Positions 44,713 to 54,305 of a DNA stretch of 64,000 nt are shown here, in pieces. The number at the start of each line of letters is the position of its first letter. The stretch's first letter is position 1. The stretch covers positions 62,001 through 126,000 of the forward strand of contig CAZXYS010000002.1 in NCBI GenBank assembly GCA_964645005.1. The letters run 5' to 3'. The translations under genes and the position numbers were made by a program. Source of the stretch: CAZXYS01 sp964645005 (lineage in GTDB: Bacteria > Bacteroidota > Ignavibacteria > Kapaibacteriales > UBA2268). Below the pieces are notes generated by a model. The model had not been told where the DNA came from. It worked only from the letters and a program-made list of their open reading frames with translations, and ran no database searches.

Positions 44713-45099
44713 TTACAATTCTTCGATAACTTTCCTGAGCATATCCTGCACTTCACCGGCTATATCGCCAAGCTGCGGATTTTGAACTGCCTGCATTGAT
44801 TCTATCGGATCGATAGCAGCCACTTCCACTGTTCCCGGTTCCTTTTCCTGTACAATGACATTGCAGGGAAGCATAGTGCCAATCTTGTCTTCCGCTGTTA
44901 GTGCCTTATGGGCAAAAGACGGATTGCAAGCACCAAGGATCTTATAGGGACGAAAATCTACGTCCAATTTATTCTTAAGTGTGTTTTTTACATCTATTTC
45001 AGTAAGTACGCCAAAGCCGAATTCTTTCAGTTTAGCTGTTACTTTGTCTATAGCATCATCAAATGATGTGTTCAATGTTGTGCTGAAATAATAAGCCAT
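44713..45099 (-). CDS. DUF302 family protein
   Basis: 128 residues that fit the DUF302 family: FDDAIDKVTAKLKEFGFGVLTEIDV, ILGACNPSFAHKAL (the conserved (I/L)GxCNP motif) and PCNVIVQEK. Short, soluble, cytoplasmic. The family's function is unknown. Lies 77 bp downstream of mutB on the same strand; association with the mut operon is positional only. Confidence 0.88.
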   Translation of the reverse strand: MAYYFSTTLNTSFDDAIDKVTAKLKEFGFGVLTEIDVKNTLKNKLDVDFRPYKILGACNPSFAHKALTAEDKIGTMLPCNVIVQEKEPGTVEVAAIDPIESMQAVQNPQLGDIAGEVQDMLRKVIEEL

Positions 45100-45176
45100 T
45101 TTAAATCTCCTATATTAATGTTAACAATGAAAAAGTAATTTTAAAATGTTTAATCTAAAACTACTTAGATACAAAT

Positions 45177-47345
45177 TTATTTATTCAATTTTTCCAAAAC
45201 CCTTTTAGCTGCTTCAGGTATGTTCGTTCCCGGTCCAAATATCTCCGAAGCGCCGTTCTCGAAGAGGAAATCATAGTCCTGCTGGGGTATCACGCCGCCA
45301 ACAACTATCAAAATATCCTCGCGTCCGAGTTTCTTCAGTTCCTCAGCCAGTTGCGGGACTAGTGTACGATGTCCGGCAGCAAGAGAGCTAACGCCCACAA
45401 TATGGACATCATTATCTACGGCTTCGCGGGCGGTTTCTTCCGGTGTACGGAAGAGCGCGCCGACATCAACGTCAAAGCCCAGATCGGCAAAGGCAGTCGA
45501 GATCACCTTCGAGCCGCGGTCGTGTCCGTCCTGTCCCATCTTAGCGACAAGAATACGGGGGCGTCTGCCCTCGTGTTTCTCGAAATCGTCGGTTAGTTTT
45601 CTTACTTCTTCAATCTGGTCCATTTTTGTGTACTCCGAGCTGTAAACACCTGATATAGTTTTAGTTGACGCCTGGTGTCTGCCGAAAACCTTTTCCATAG
45701 CGTCGGAAATTTCACCGAGTGAGGCATATTCTCTGGCAGCGTTCACGGATAGTTCGAGCAGGTTACCCTCGCCTGTTTCGGCGCATTTGGTCAAAGAGTC
45801 CAGCGCTGCCTGCGTTTTCTCTTCGCCGCGCTGATCTCTCAGTTTTTTGAGACGTTCAATCTGCGATTCTCGTACTTTCGTATTGTCAATTTCAAGTATT
45901 TCAATGGGATCCTCTTTCTCGGGTCGGTATTTGTTAAGTCCGACAATAGTCTCCGAGCCGGAATCGATTCTCGCCTGCCTGCGAGCCGCAGATTCCTCGA
46001 TGCGCATCTTGGGAACCCCTGTTTCGATAGCCTTAGCCATGCCGCCGAGAGATTCTATCTCGTCGAGGTGCGCCCAGGCTCTATCAAGAAGGTCTTTTGT
46101 CAATTTTTCCACATAATACGAGCCGCCCCAGGGATCAATAACATTGCAAATGCCTGATTCTTCCTGCAGGTATATCTGAGTGTTACGCGCTATGCGGGCG
46201 GAAAAGTCAGTCGGCAGGGCGATTGCTTCATCCAGGGAATTGGTATGCAGCGATTGGGTATGCCCCAGCGCCGCAGCCATCGCTTCGACAAAGGTGCGTA
46301 TCACATTGTTGAACGGATCCTGCTCAGTCAGGCTCCAGCCTGAAGTCTGGGAATGCGTGCGCAGCGCCATCGATTTCGGATTCTGCGGATTGAACTGCTT
46401 CATCAGCTTCGCCCAGAGTATTCTCGCGGCGCGCATCTTGGCTATTTCCATGAAATAGTTCATGCCGATTCCCCAGAAAAATGAGATTCGAGGGGCAAAG
46501 TCATCAATATTCAGTCCGGCATCTAATCCTGCGCGGACATATTCAAGCCCGTCAGCCAGCGTATAAGCCATTTCCAGGTCGGCGGAAGCTCCCGCTTCCT
46601 GCATGTGATAGCCGGAAACGCTGATGCAATTGAAGCGCGGCATATTTTTGGATGTAAATTCAAAAATGTCGGAAATTATTTTCATAGACGGCTCGGGCGG
46701 GTAAATGTAAGTATTCCGCACCATGTATTCCTTGAGAATGTCGTTCTGGATAGTGCCGGACAATTGTTCCCAGCTTACACCCTGCCGTTCGGCCGCGGCT
46801 ATGTAAAATGCCATCACTGGCAGGACGGCGCCGTTCATGGTCATCGAGACCGACATTTTATCCAGAGGGATACCGTCGAAAAGTATGTCCATATCCAAAA
46901 TCGAGTCAATAGCCACGCCGGCTTTGCCTACATCGCCCATTACGCGTGGATGGTCGGAATCATAGCCGCGGTGGGTGGCAAGGTCGAAAGCCACCGATAA
47001 GCCCTTCTGCCCGGCTTCGATATTACGGCGGTAGAAGGCATTGCTTTCCTCGGCAGTGGAAAATCCGGCGTACTGGCGGATTGTCCAGGGGCGCGTTTTG
47101 TACATTGTGGCGTAGGGACCGCGCAGATATGGCGGAATTCCCGCTGTAAATCCCGTATGCTCGAGATTTTTCTCATCATCTTTTGTGTAGAGCGGCAGAA
47201 CATCGATCTTTTCCATCGAGTGCAGAGCTGCTTCTTCGACGTTTTTGCCGGTTTCTTCGTAAAATTTATGTTCCCAATCCTCTCTTGTTCCTTTTGGGAA
47301 TAAGTCCTTGAATTCCATTTTCGTAAAGTCGGGATTTGCGCTCAT
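45177..47345 (-). CDS. mutB: Methylmalonyl-CoA mutase, large catalytic subunit
   Basis: Adenosylcobalamin-dependent interconversion of (R)-methylmalonyl-CoA and succinyl-CoA. 722 residues: TIM-barrel substrate domain with TRPWTIRQYAGFSTAEESNAFY and THSQTSGWSLTEQDPFNN, and a C-terminal cobalamin domain with GQDGHDRGSK (about 606-615), whose His is the lower axial Co ligand. It partners with the small subunit encoded 113 bp upstream on the same strand. Cytoplasmic. Confidence 0.97.
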   Translation of the reverse strand: MSANPDFTKMEFKDLFPKGTREDWEHKFYEETGKNVEEAALHSMEKIDVLPLYTKDDEKNLEHTGFTAGIPPYLRGPYATMYKTRPWTIRQYAGFSTAEESNAFYRRNIEAGQKGLSVAFDLATHRGYDSDHPRVMGDVGKAGVAIDSILDMDILFDGIPLDKMSVSMTMNGAVLPVMAFYIAAAERQGVSWEQLSGTIQNDILKEYMVRNTYIYPPEPSMKIISDIFEFTSKNMPRFNCISVSGYHMQEAGASADLEMAYTLADGLEYVRAGLDAGLNIDDFAPRISFFWGIGMNYFMEIAKMRAARILWAKLMKQFNPQNPKSMALRTHSQTSGWSLTEQDPFNNVIRTFVEAMAAALGHTQSLHTNSLDEAIALPTDFSARIARNTQIYLQEESGICNVIDPWGGSYYVEKLTKDLLDRAWAHLDEIESLGGMAKAIETGVPKMRIEESAARRQARIDSGSETIVGLNKYRPEKEDPIEILEIDNTKVRESQIERLKKLRDQRGEEKTQAALDSLTKCAETGEGNLLELSVNAAREYASLGEISDAMEKVFGRHQASTKTISGVYSSEYTKMDQIEEVRKLTDDFEKHEGRRPRILVAKMGQDGHDRGSKVISTAFADLGFDVDVGALFRTPEETAREAVDNDVHIVGVSSLAAGHRTLVPQLAEELKKLGREDILIVVGGVIPQQDYDFLFENGASEIFGPGTNIPEAAKRVLEKLNK

Positions 47346-47388
47346 AGTTTGGTTTCCGTTATTTATAAAAATTTTTTACCATCCCTTT

Positions 47389-47413
47389 ATCCCCTCCTTA
47401 TTAAGGAGGGGAT
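47389..47413. repeat. 25 bp GC-rich palindrome between mutA and mutB
   Basis: ATCCCCTCCTTA (47389-47400) and TAAGGAGGGGAT (47402-47413) are perfect arms around one base. Looser relatives lie at about 55637-55662 and 8655-8675. It sits 44 bp upstream of the mutB start, where it could affect the leader RNA, or it is simply a dispersed repeat. Confidence 0.6.
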
Positions 47414-47458
47414 AACCAGGAATATCTATTTAAGTGTATTTATCATAAACAATTAATA

Positions 47459-49480
47459 TTATTTGTTCAAATCATCCTGCAATTTCTTCAATGTTGAATA
47501 AATGTCCGAGCGCAGATGGATGAATTCATCCACACCAGCTTCGCTGAATTTATCGACGTGGTCTTTGGGATAGCCTGCCAGATATATCTTTGCGCCGGGC
47601 TGGGCATCCTTGACCATACGTGCAAGATCGGGCACGAAATCAGGATATTTCTCATCGCTTGAACAGATGACCATTACTTCAGAATCAGAGCCAATAAATG
47701 ACGCTTTCGCCTCTTCAATATCTTCAAAGCCTTTGCTGGAAATAGTTTCGAAACCGCCGATGTGGAAGAAATCGGAAGCGAAATCCGAGCGCGCTTTGTA
47801 TTCGCTTAATTTGCCGATGTTTGCGAGAAAGATTTTATCGTCGGGGGCGTATTTCCTAAGTAATTCGAATGTTTCCGCTGCCCGGAACTGCGGGATGGGC
47901 GTTATCTTATACCCTTTTAAAATTTCGCTGCGCAGAAAACCTGTGATGTCGCTTACAGAAGCGCCGGATTCATAAGCTGCGATCGCCGCCTCGACTTTAT
48001 CGTCGAGATTGAGTATCTTTTCAAGCGCAGGCATCAGGTTTTCATTGATATCATGTTTGAATGCCTTCTCTTCGAGCTTTGACGGCTCGGGAATTTGCGA
48101 AAGATCATCATGAAGATTTGCGTATTTATTCGTTCCGATGAGCGAATCTTTGCGGGTGGCAAGATTGGCTCTGCGAGGTTCTCTTACTTCGAAAACTTTA
48201 TTTTGAATAAAGTCATTGTTCAGCGCTTCCATAAAGCCGCCTGCGGTCTCTACTTCCGTGAACAGATCCCATGTTTTCCTTGCTATGGAATCGGTTAACT
48301 GCTCGACATACCACGAGCCGGCAGCCGGATCGATAGTATCCGTCAAATGCGCCTCATTTTTCAATATTAAATGAGTATTTATAGCAATTTTCCTAGAAAA
48401 TTCATTTGGTTTGGCAAAGGACTGATCGAACGGATCGACTGTCAGGCTGTCCACACCGCCAATCGCAGCAGCCAGCGCTTCGGCGGTGGTTCTTATCATA
48501 TTCGTGAACGGATCCAGGGTTGATTTGTTCATGGCGGAAGTCGTTGCATGGATCTCAACTTTCTGTGATTCTTCCGAGCCGCCGAATGCTTCGACCACTT
48601 TCGCCCAGATCATTCTCACAGCGCGGAATTTAGCCAGTTCCATGAAAAAATTCGGTCCTATTGAAAATGTGAAACGCAGATTCTGTGCCGCCTGATCTAT
48701 TGTAACATCCCTGAATTGCATAGCCCGCATATATTCCACACCGGCAGCTATCGAGAAAGCTGATTCCCGGACTGCATTGCCGCCGCCTTCGCGATAAGGG
48801 GCGCCGCTGATGCAGAAGGATTTCATCTGCGGGGCATGTTCATCAGTCCATTTTATGAGCTGAGCGGCTTCTTCCATAGTATGTTCAAGATTGTAGAAGA
48901 TATAGCCGTGCTGAACAAATCCCGCAAACGGATCAAAATTGAAAGCGCCGGACAGCGATTTTGTTTCTATCCCGCTCTTCCTGCAGTATGCCAGAAAAAG
49001 CGATACCGCAGGAAGAATAGTATCCTGTGCATTTATGACTATTTGCTTATTATCGAGTGAAACGCCGTCAAATGCCTTTTCAAGATCGGTAATATTATTA
49101 TAGAAATTTTCCGGTCCGGTGTCGTATTCATTAAAATCGATTACAATTGCATTCTGGCTGCGGGATTCATCGAATTTAAGATTTTTGTTAAATTCTTCGG
49201 GTGTTTTAGCCTGATTTTTCTGGTGAATGTCCCAGCCGCGGCGGTAGTATCTGTTCGAAGTTCCGCGGTTATATGGATAAAATGCGGGCAGCGATTCGCT
49301 GAAGTCTAAGTCTTCAATGTCTTTTTCATTATAGATCGGCTGCAGCTCTATATCCTCATAAGTTTTAGCATAGAGTCTTTCGAACGACTTCCCCTTCAGT
49401 GTTTGCTCGGCAGCTTGTTTCCATTTTTCGCAGCCGGATTTGTCAAATTCTTTAAAATTCAGTTCTTTTTTAGTTTCCAT
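47459..49480 (-). CDS. mutA: Methylmalonyl-CoA mutase, small subunit
   Basis: 673-residue non-catalytic partner of MutB. It keeps the mutase barrel (YNRGTSNRYYRRGWDIHQ, IGPNFFMELAKFRAVRMIW, DPAAGSWYVEQLT), but the C-terminal cobalamin-like domain lacks DxHxxG; the matching stretch reads IGKLSEYKARSDFASDFF. This is normal for the small subunit. First gene of mutA-mutB; divergent from meaB across 285 bp. Confidence 0.95.
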   Translation of the reverse strand: METKKELNFKEFDKSGCEKWKQAAEQTLKGKSFERLYAKTYEDIELQPIYNEKDIEDLDFSESLPAFYPYNRGTSNRYYRRGWDIHQKNQAKTPEEFNKNLKFDESRSQNAIVIDFNEYDTGPENFYNNITDLEKAFDGVSLDNKQIVINAQDTILPAVSLFLAYCRKSGIETKSLSGAFNFDPFAGFVQHGYIFYNLEHTMEEAAQLIKWTDEHAPQMKSFCISGAPYREGGGNAVRESAFSIAAGVEYMRAMQFRDVTIDQAAQNLRFTFSIGPNFFMELAKFRAVRMIWAKVVEAFGGSEESQKVEIHATTSAMNKSTLDPFTNMIRTTAEALAAAIGGVDSLTVDPFDQSFAKPNEFSRKIAINTHLILKNEAHLTDTIDPAAGSWYVEQLTDSIARKTWDLFTEVETAGGFMEALNNDFIQNKVFEVREPRRANLATRKDSLIGTNKYANLHDDLSQIPEPSKLEEKAFKHDINENLMPALEKILNLDDKVEAAIAAYESGASVSDITGFLRSEILKGYKITPIPQFRAAETFELLRKYAPDDKIFLANIGKLSEYKARSDFASDFFHIGGFETISSKGFEDIEEAKASFIGSDSEVMVICSSDEKYPDFVPDLARMVKDAQPGAKIYLAGYPKDHVDKFSEAGVDEFIHLRSDIYSTLKKLQDDLNK

Positions 49481-49765
49481 AGACTTTTGCTATTTGTTTA
49501 AAATAAGGTGCAAGTTAATTATTAATAGTCATAATATATGGGATAATATACCGAAATTAAATAATTTTGCTTTTGTTGTCCGGTTTTCAAGAGTAAAGTA
49601 AGGTTCAAATATATATAATATGTACGAAATATAGGTAAATTTTATTTAGTGATAAAGAAATAAATTGGTTAATTTAACCGTATAAAAATATTTGTGAATG
49701 AAAATTACTATATAAGCAGTGAATTACAAATTTGTTTAATGTAGAATTAAACTGATTTTTGAAAG
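49481..49765. promoter_or_regulatory. Divergent promoter region mutA / meaB
   Basis: 285 bp of AT-rich DNA between divergent starts of the mutase operon and its chaperone gene, so both can be driven from here. No tRNA, riboswitch or clear operator seen; a cobalamin riboswitch was looked for by eye and not found. Confidence 0.4.
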
Positions 49766-50752
49766 ATGGCAAAAAATAATTTAAAAGTAGATGAATATGT
49801 AAAAGGCGTTCTCAATGGCGACAGATCGACTCTCGCAAGAGCTATAACTCTTATCGAGAGCGCCAACAAGAAAAATATTGACAAAGCGCAGGAAGTCCTG
49901 CAAAAACTGCTGCCTCATAGCGGGAATTCTATTCGGATAGGCATAACCGGCTCGCCCGGCTCGGGTAAAAGCACTTTTATAGATACACTCGGCGGCAAAT
50001 ACTGCGACAAAGGGCATAAGGTCTGTGTACTGGCGGTAGATCCAAGCAGCAATTTGTCACGCGGCTCTATCCTCGGCGATAAGACGCGCATGGAAAAACT
50101 TTCGCAGAATGAAAACGCGTTCATTCGTCCGTCGCCTTCTGGCGGTGTTTCCGGCGGCGTTGCGCGGCGCACCCGCGAGACTATTCTTGTCTGCGAAGCT
50201 GCCGGTTTTGACGTGATCCTGATAGAGACGATCGGTGTGGGACAGAGTGAGGTTACAGTCCGCTCGATGGTGGATTTCTTCCTGCTGTTGTTGCTGCCGG
50301 GCGGCGGCGACGAGCTGCAGGGCATTAAAAAAGGCTCGATGGAAATGTCTGACGCAATCATCGTCAACAAAGCGGATAACGGAAATGAAAATTATGCTGA
50401 AATGACGCGCAGGTCTTATGAGAATGTGATGAGTCTGGTAAATCCTTTTACAAAAGATTGGGCGCCGCCGGTTCTCAAGGCTTCGGCTTATTATGGCTGC
50501 GGCATTGATGAGACGCTCGGAACTATCGACAAATTTGTCAAGCAGACGAAAAAATCAGGCGTTTTCCAGGAATTGCGCAAGAAGCAATTGCTGGACTGGC
50601 TTTATGCCCAACTCGAAAATGAGATAAGAATGCGCTTTTTCAGCCACCCGACTATATCGAATCTGCTTCCGGAAGTGGAAAAAGAGGTTCTTTCAGGACA
50701 TCAGACGCCTCTGAATGCAGTGAAAGAGCTGATAGAGGTTTATGGGGTGTGA
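49766..50752 (+). CDS. meaB: MeaB/ArgK-type GTPase, methylmalonyl-CoA mutase chaperone
   Basis: G-protein that gates cofactor loading and protects methylmalonyl-CoA mutase. 328 residues: GITGSPGSGKSTFIDTLG (P-loop), VDPSSNLSRGSILGDKTRM, ETIGVGQSEV (switch II), VNKADNGN (NKxD), and the C-terminal dimerisation helix. Formerly annotated as an arginine/ornithine transport kinase. Divergent from mutA. Start preceded by TTGAAAG. Confidence 0.95.
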   Translation: MAKNNLKVDEYVKGVLNGDRSTLARAITLIESANKKNIDKAQEVLQKLLPHSGNSIRIGITGSPGSGKSTFIDTLGGKYCDKGHKVCVLAVDPSSNLSRGSILGDKTRMEKLSQNENAFIRPSPSGGVSGGVARRTRETILVCEAAGFDVILIETIGVGQSEVTVRSMVDFFLLLLLPGGGDELQGIKKGSMEMSDAIIVNKADNGNENYAEMTRRSYENVMSLVNPFTKDWAPPVLKASAYYGCGIDETLGTIDKFVKQTKKSGVFQELRKKQLLDWLYAQLENEIRMRFFSHPTISNLLPEVEKEVLSGHQTPLNAVKELIEVYGV

Positions 50753-50879
50753 CCCTGAACATATTTCTCATTTTGAATAATTACTAATATAATTTTCTCT
50801 TTGTATTAATCCGGATTTCGGCAAAAGTTCTAAGGTTAATGGTAAAACTTTGAATTTGCCGTGTTTCGAGCGGCTTTTA

Positions 50880-51121
50880 CATTTATCCCGTATTCACAAT
50901 ACAAAAATTGCATTTGTGGCAAAAAACAGCTAACTCGCCTCAGAACGTCAGCGCAGTTGCAGCTCAGCGGAAACAACGCTTTAGCGTGGCGAGGGCGGGG
51001 TGGATTCTTATTTAACCCTTAATTTTTGATAACCCTATGGGAGACCTGTGCTTACAAAAGTGTTAAATGGGAAAATTTATTAGAAGAATTCCCTCATCTC
51101 TAAATGAGGCTGACTCAAAAG
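50880..51121 (-). repeat. Composite repeat: inverted family B, end of family D, left end of family A
   Basis: 50880-51068 is the reverse complement of the family B copy at 6500, lacking the roughly 50 bp palindrome segment. From about 51066 GGGAAAATTTATTAGAAGAATTCCC is the inverted right end of family D (54232 backwards). At 51106 it breaks into GAGGCTGACTCAAAAG, the family A left end. The DNA from 51122 to 51294 shows no further match that I can trace and no gene. Confidence 0.65.
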
Positions 51122-51294
51122 TAGTCTTTGCCTATCCTTCGACTCTGCTCAGGATGACAAAAACAAGTGTTCATGGAAGTGTCACACTTAGCGGAGTCGA
51201 AGTATTACAGAATTTTCCTACTTATGAGACGGGATCGTTCCCTGCCACTAGGAATACCATTATAAGTAATGATATTCGGGTTAATTACAAAGAG

Positions 51295-53895
51295 TTACCT
51301 CCAAATAATCATCCTCCTAATCTTAGTGTATGGTCCTGACATCATCCTTAAATAATAAACACCTGACGTCAAATCTTCCAAAGATATTCTAGTGTCATAT
51401 ATTCCGGGTTTTAAAATATCATCGATCAATACTTTCTTTCTTTCACCCATTGAACCGTATATTTCTATCACTGTCCTGCTTTCGAGACCAATGCTGAATT
51501 CGAGATTCGCTGTATTTCCCGAGATTGGATTGGGGGAAATGTTTTGCAAGCTATATTTCGTGCCGGATGGAACAATCAGGCGGAGCTCTTTGACACAAGT
51601 GTTATAAGACAGGGTCTTCCCAGTTGTAGTTTTGTTCAGGCAGCTATCTCTTTCGCCCAAAACTATGCCGCCGAAATCTATTCCAAATTGGTAGGTATCG
51701 GTCAAATATATAGAGAATTTGGGTTCGGCAATTATTCCATTACCGGCTAAGGCTGTTGTTCCGCTTGCTTCTATAAAAGTAGCAGCCGAGCCATCATCTG
51801 CCCGGGTTTCCTTAGCTGAAATATTCCAAGTCTCATCCAAGACATTGCCTTTGGAGATAGATTCAAAACTCATCCAATCAGTTTCATATAAAATTTCAAT
51901 GGAAAACTCATCTATCGGATCAGCATCCTGCCATTCCTGACTCTTTATTCTGACAGGCAATGACACCGAAAAACCGGGACGGATATCTTCAGCTTCACCG
52001 ACAGCAAAATCAACTGCAAAATCGGGTCTGTCCTCCGGTTGGTAATCAATTATAACACTGGTGATGTTTCCAGCATTGTCTCTGATGAAGAACTCGGCAT
52101 GAGCAGGTTTGGATTTGTCCTGTACTCTCAGATTAAATTCAAATTCAAAAACTGCAGAATCTTTTGAGATCGTAGATGAAGTGACATATTCCAAGGAAAA
52201 ATTTGTTGATCTATCCTCGTACAATCCAATAGAATCAATGCCGGAGTCAATCTGGATAGTATCTAAACCACCTTCATAAGTTCTTTCTTCAAAAGCTCTG
52301 TAATGATAAATGCCGCAATCCTCATCAAGTAACTCATACTGCGGCTCCAATGTATCTGCTTCTACATATATTATTTTTGCTTCCAAGCCGGCGGGCCATC
52401 CATAAGAATTCTCCGAACCATATCCGTAAATGTAACCACTGAAAGTAGTGTCACCTTCAACAACGTGGGAACCAGGATTTACAAACACTCTTGTCCAATA
52501 TAAATTGGAGCCGGGGAATCTGGTGTATAAAAAGCTTTGATTTTTCTCCCATATAGGTTCTCCGTCAATCGTTATTGATTTCAATTTCTTTTGCTCGGGG
52601 TCCGTGGTATCTCCGACAGCTATCATGTTAAAATAATTCTTATAGAAGTTTATCTTCTTGTGTTCAGGTGTTTGAAACACTGCTCTTTTGCTGTATTGCT
52701 CATCGGGTGTTACATATATCATGAATGGATCAAAAATGTCATTGTTATCCCAATCATGTGAATAGGAATATTGAATTAACATTACAGGTTCATCAGCTTC
52801 CCAAACAGATAAGCCTTTTATGGATTCTTCTTCATTTTTTCCCCGGGGCTCAATGCTTGCATTGTTGTATTCAAAAAAGTCACCTGCTTTGGTTAATGTA
52901 CCGCTTTTTAAACCAATTAAACCGCCGGTAGACATATCGTAATATTTAACATTCCATTCTGTGCTGTCTTTCTTTGCTATCAGTCTGAAGAAATCTCCCT
53001 GACTATCTTTCCAAAGAGTTCTATTATATTGAAATGTATGGAATTTTTTTCCCCATGTATCTGTTGGAGGGAGCATTTCATTTAAATGATCCCTTCCTCT
53101 TATACCATTTTGAAAAGAAGGAATGGTGGTACGCATGTGAAAAGATATGAAACCAACAGGTTTGCTCGATATGACAAGTGTTCCGGTTAAATCAAAAGAT
53201 CCACGATTTTTCCCGTCACTTCTTAAGGGGTATACCTCTCCTTTGTCAAGAGTGATGTCCAGCGTATCACCAATTGTATTACCTTTAATTGTCTGACCGG
53301 TGCCTATACCCCTAAGTATTATTTCACATTGAGTATTGTTTTCGGATGCAACTATAAGAAAACCACCTCCGCGTCCTATGAGTTCCCAATATTGTTCGGA
53401 ATAATCGTAAAAACCGGCGTGTATATACTCATTCCCCCATGTTTTTACCGGCAAAGCCAGATAACCATCGGAAGATTCCTCTTTCATACTTAAGACATAG
53501 ACCGAAATGAGTTTCTCTGAACTTATCCTTATCCCTTTGGGAACGGCTTGTTCACTTTCGTAGACCATCCAGGTAGTGTCTATTTCATTATCATTATAAG
53601 TGAAAGTAGTTATAGTGTTTGCAGGCAATGTTTTTTCAATTTTTTTACCTGTCACAGGATATTCGAGTGTTACGGTGGTATTTGAATCAGAAGAAACATA
53701 TATTACATAACCACCGTGTTCGGCTAAACCTTCGATTTGTGCTTCATTCGGTGGAAAAGCCACCCAGAATTCTTTACCGCGAGAAGATCTTTCTTCTTCA
53801 ATTTTAACCTGGCTAAATAGAACGGTGAAATTGCAGAATAATATGACAGCACTTGCTATAGCCCAACATTTATATATTCTGTAAAATGATTTCAT
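51295..53895 (-). CDS. IgGFc-binding-domain surface protein with T9SS sorting domain
   Basis: 866 residues. Signal peptide about 1-29. N-terminal IgGFc-binding-like domain (RGKEFWVAFPPNEAQ, GYLALPVKTWGNEYI, KPVGFISFHM), a cysteine-bearing Ig-like stretch, a cohesin-like domain (about 640-780) and a type A T9SS sorting domain (LQNISPNPISGNTANLEF to SGVYYLRMMSGPYTKIRRMI). Close in plan and wording to the 1394-residue protein at 36018-40202 but without the ASH repeats. Probably a surface adhesin; ligand unknown. Monocistronic. Confidence 0.88.
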   Translation of the reverse strand: MKSFYRIYKCWAIASAVILFCNFTVLFSQVKIEEERSSRGKEFWVAFPPNEAQIEGLAEHGGYVIYVSSDSNTTVTLEYPVTGKKIEKTLPANTITTFTYNDNEIDTTWMVYESEQAVPKGIRISSEKLISVYVLSMKEESSDGYLALPVKTWGNEYIHAGFYDYSEQYWELIGRGGGFLIVASENNTQCEIILRGIGTGQTIKGNTIGDTLDITLDKGEVYPLRSDGKNRGSFDLTGTLVISSKPVGFISFHMRTTIPSFQNGIRGRDHLNEMLPPTDTWGKKFHTFQYNRTLWKDSQGDFFRLIAKKDSTEWNVKYYDMSTGGLIGLKSGTLTKAGDFFEYNNASIEPRGKNEEESIKGLSVWEADEPVMLIQYSYSHDWDNNDIFDPFMIYVTPDEQYSKRAVFQTPEHKKINFYKNYFNMIAVGDTTDPEQKKLKSITIDGEPIWEKNQSFLYTRFPGSNLYWTRVFVNPGSHVVEGDTTFSGYIYGYGSENSYGWPAGLEAKIIYVEADTLEPQYELLDEDCGIYHYRAFEERTYEGGLDTIQIDSGIDSIGLYEDRSTNFSLEYVTSSTISKDSAVFEFEFNLRVQDKSKPAHAEFFIRDNAGNITSVIIDYQPEDRPDFAVDFAVGEAEDIRPGFSVSLPVRIKSQEWQDADPIDEFSIEILYETDWMSFESISKGNVLDETWNISAKETRADDGSAATFIEASGTTALAGNGIIAEPKFSIYLTDTYQFGIDFGGIVLGERDSCLNKTTTGKTLSYNTCVKELRLIVPSGTKYSLQNISPNPISGNTANLEFSIGLESRTVIEIYGSMGERKKVLIDDILKPGIYDTRISLEDLTSGVYYLRMMSGPYTKIRRMIIWR

Positions 53896-54057
53896 ATTTC
53901 ATCAATAAATTATGATTAATCTTTATATTAATATACACATTAAAATATTATTCGTTACAATACTTTGCCAATATAAAACGAATTTCACTCTTAGTCAGTT
54001 TGTTTAAATATTATCATATTTACTTTGTTACAAATTAACAGATTGTTTTTTTAGTTA

Positions 54058-54232
54058 ATCACGGATTTTGCATTAAGAACATAAACAATCTCTTATTTCC
54101 CCTCATCCCCGGCCCTTCTCCCGGCGGGAGAAAGGTGTAAGAATTTCTTTTTACACTGAAAGTCCCTTCTCCACTTGGGAGAAGGGATTTAGGGATAAGG
54201 GAATTCTTCTAATGAATTTTCCGGGTTTATAG
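54058..54232. repeat. Family D repeat (uninterrupted copy)
   Basis: Begins CACGGATTTTGCATTAAGAAC and ends ATGAATTTTCCGGG, which are loosely inverted copies of each other. It contains the hairpin CCCTTCTCCCGGCGGGAGAAAGG and ACACTGAAAGTCCCTTCTCC. The copy at 30638-30935 is interrupted by a family A element. The rest of the 53896-54305 gap is AT-rich and featureless. Confidence 0.65.
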
Positions 54233-54305
54233 TATTTTCCATGCTCAGTAAAAACTGTTAAAATTTCATAATCCCAAACAAAACATATATCTTGCATTTT
54301 TTCGG

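Noticed and set aside
49481..49765. Possible tRNA or cobalamin riboswitch near the mut genes (GGTTCAAAT at about 49610)
   Set aside because: No acceptor stem, anticodon arm or B12-box-like sequence around it; only a chance T-loop-like string.
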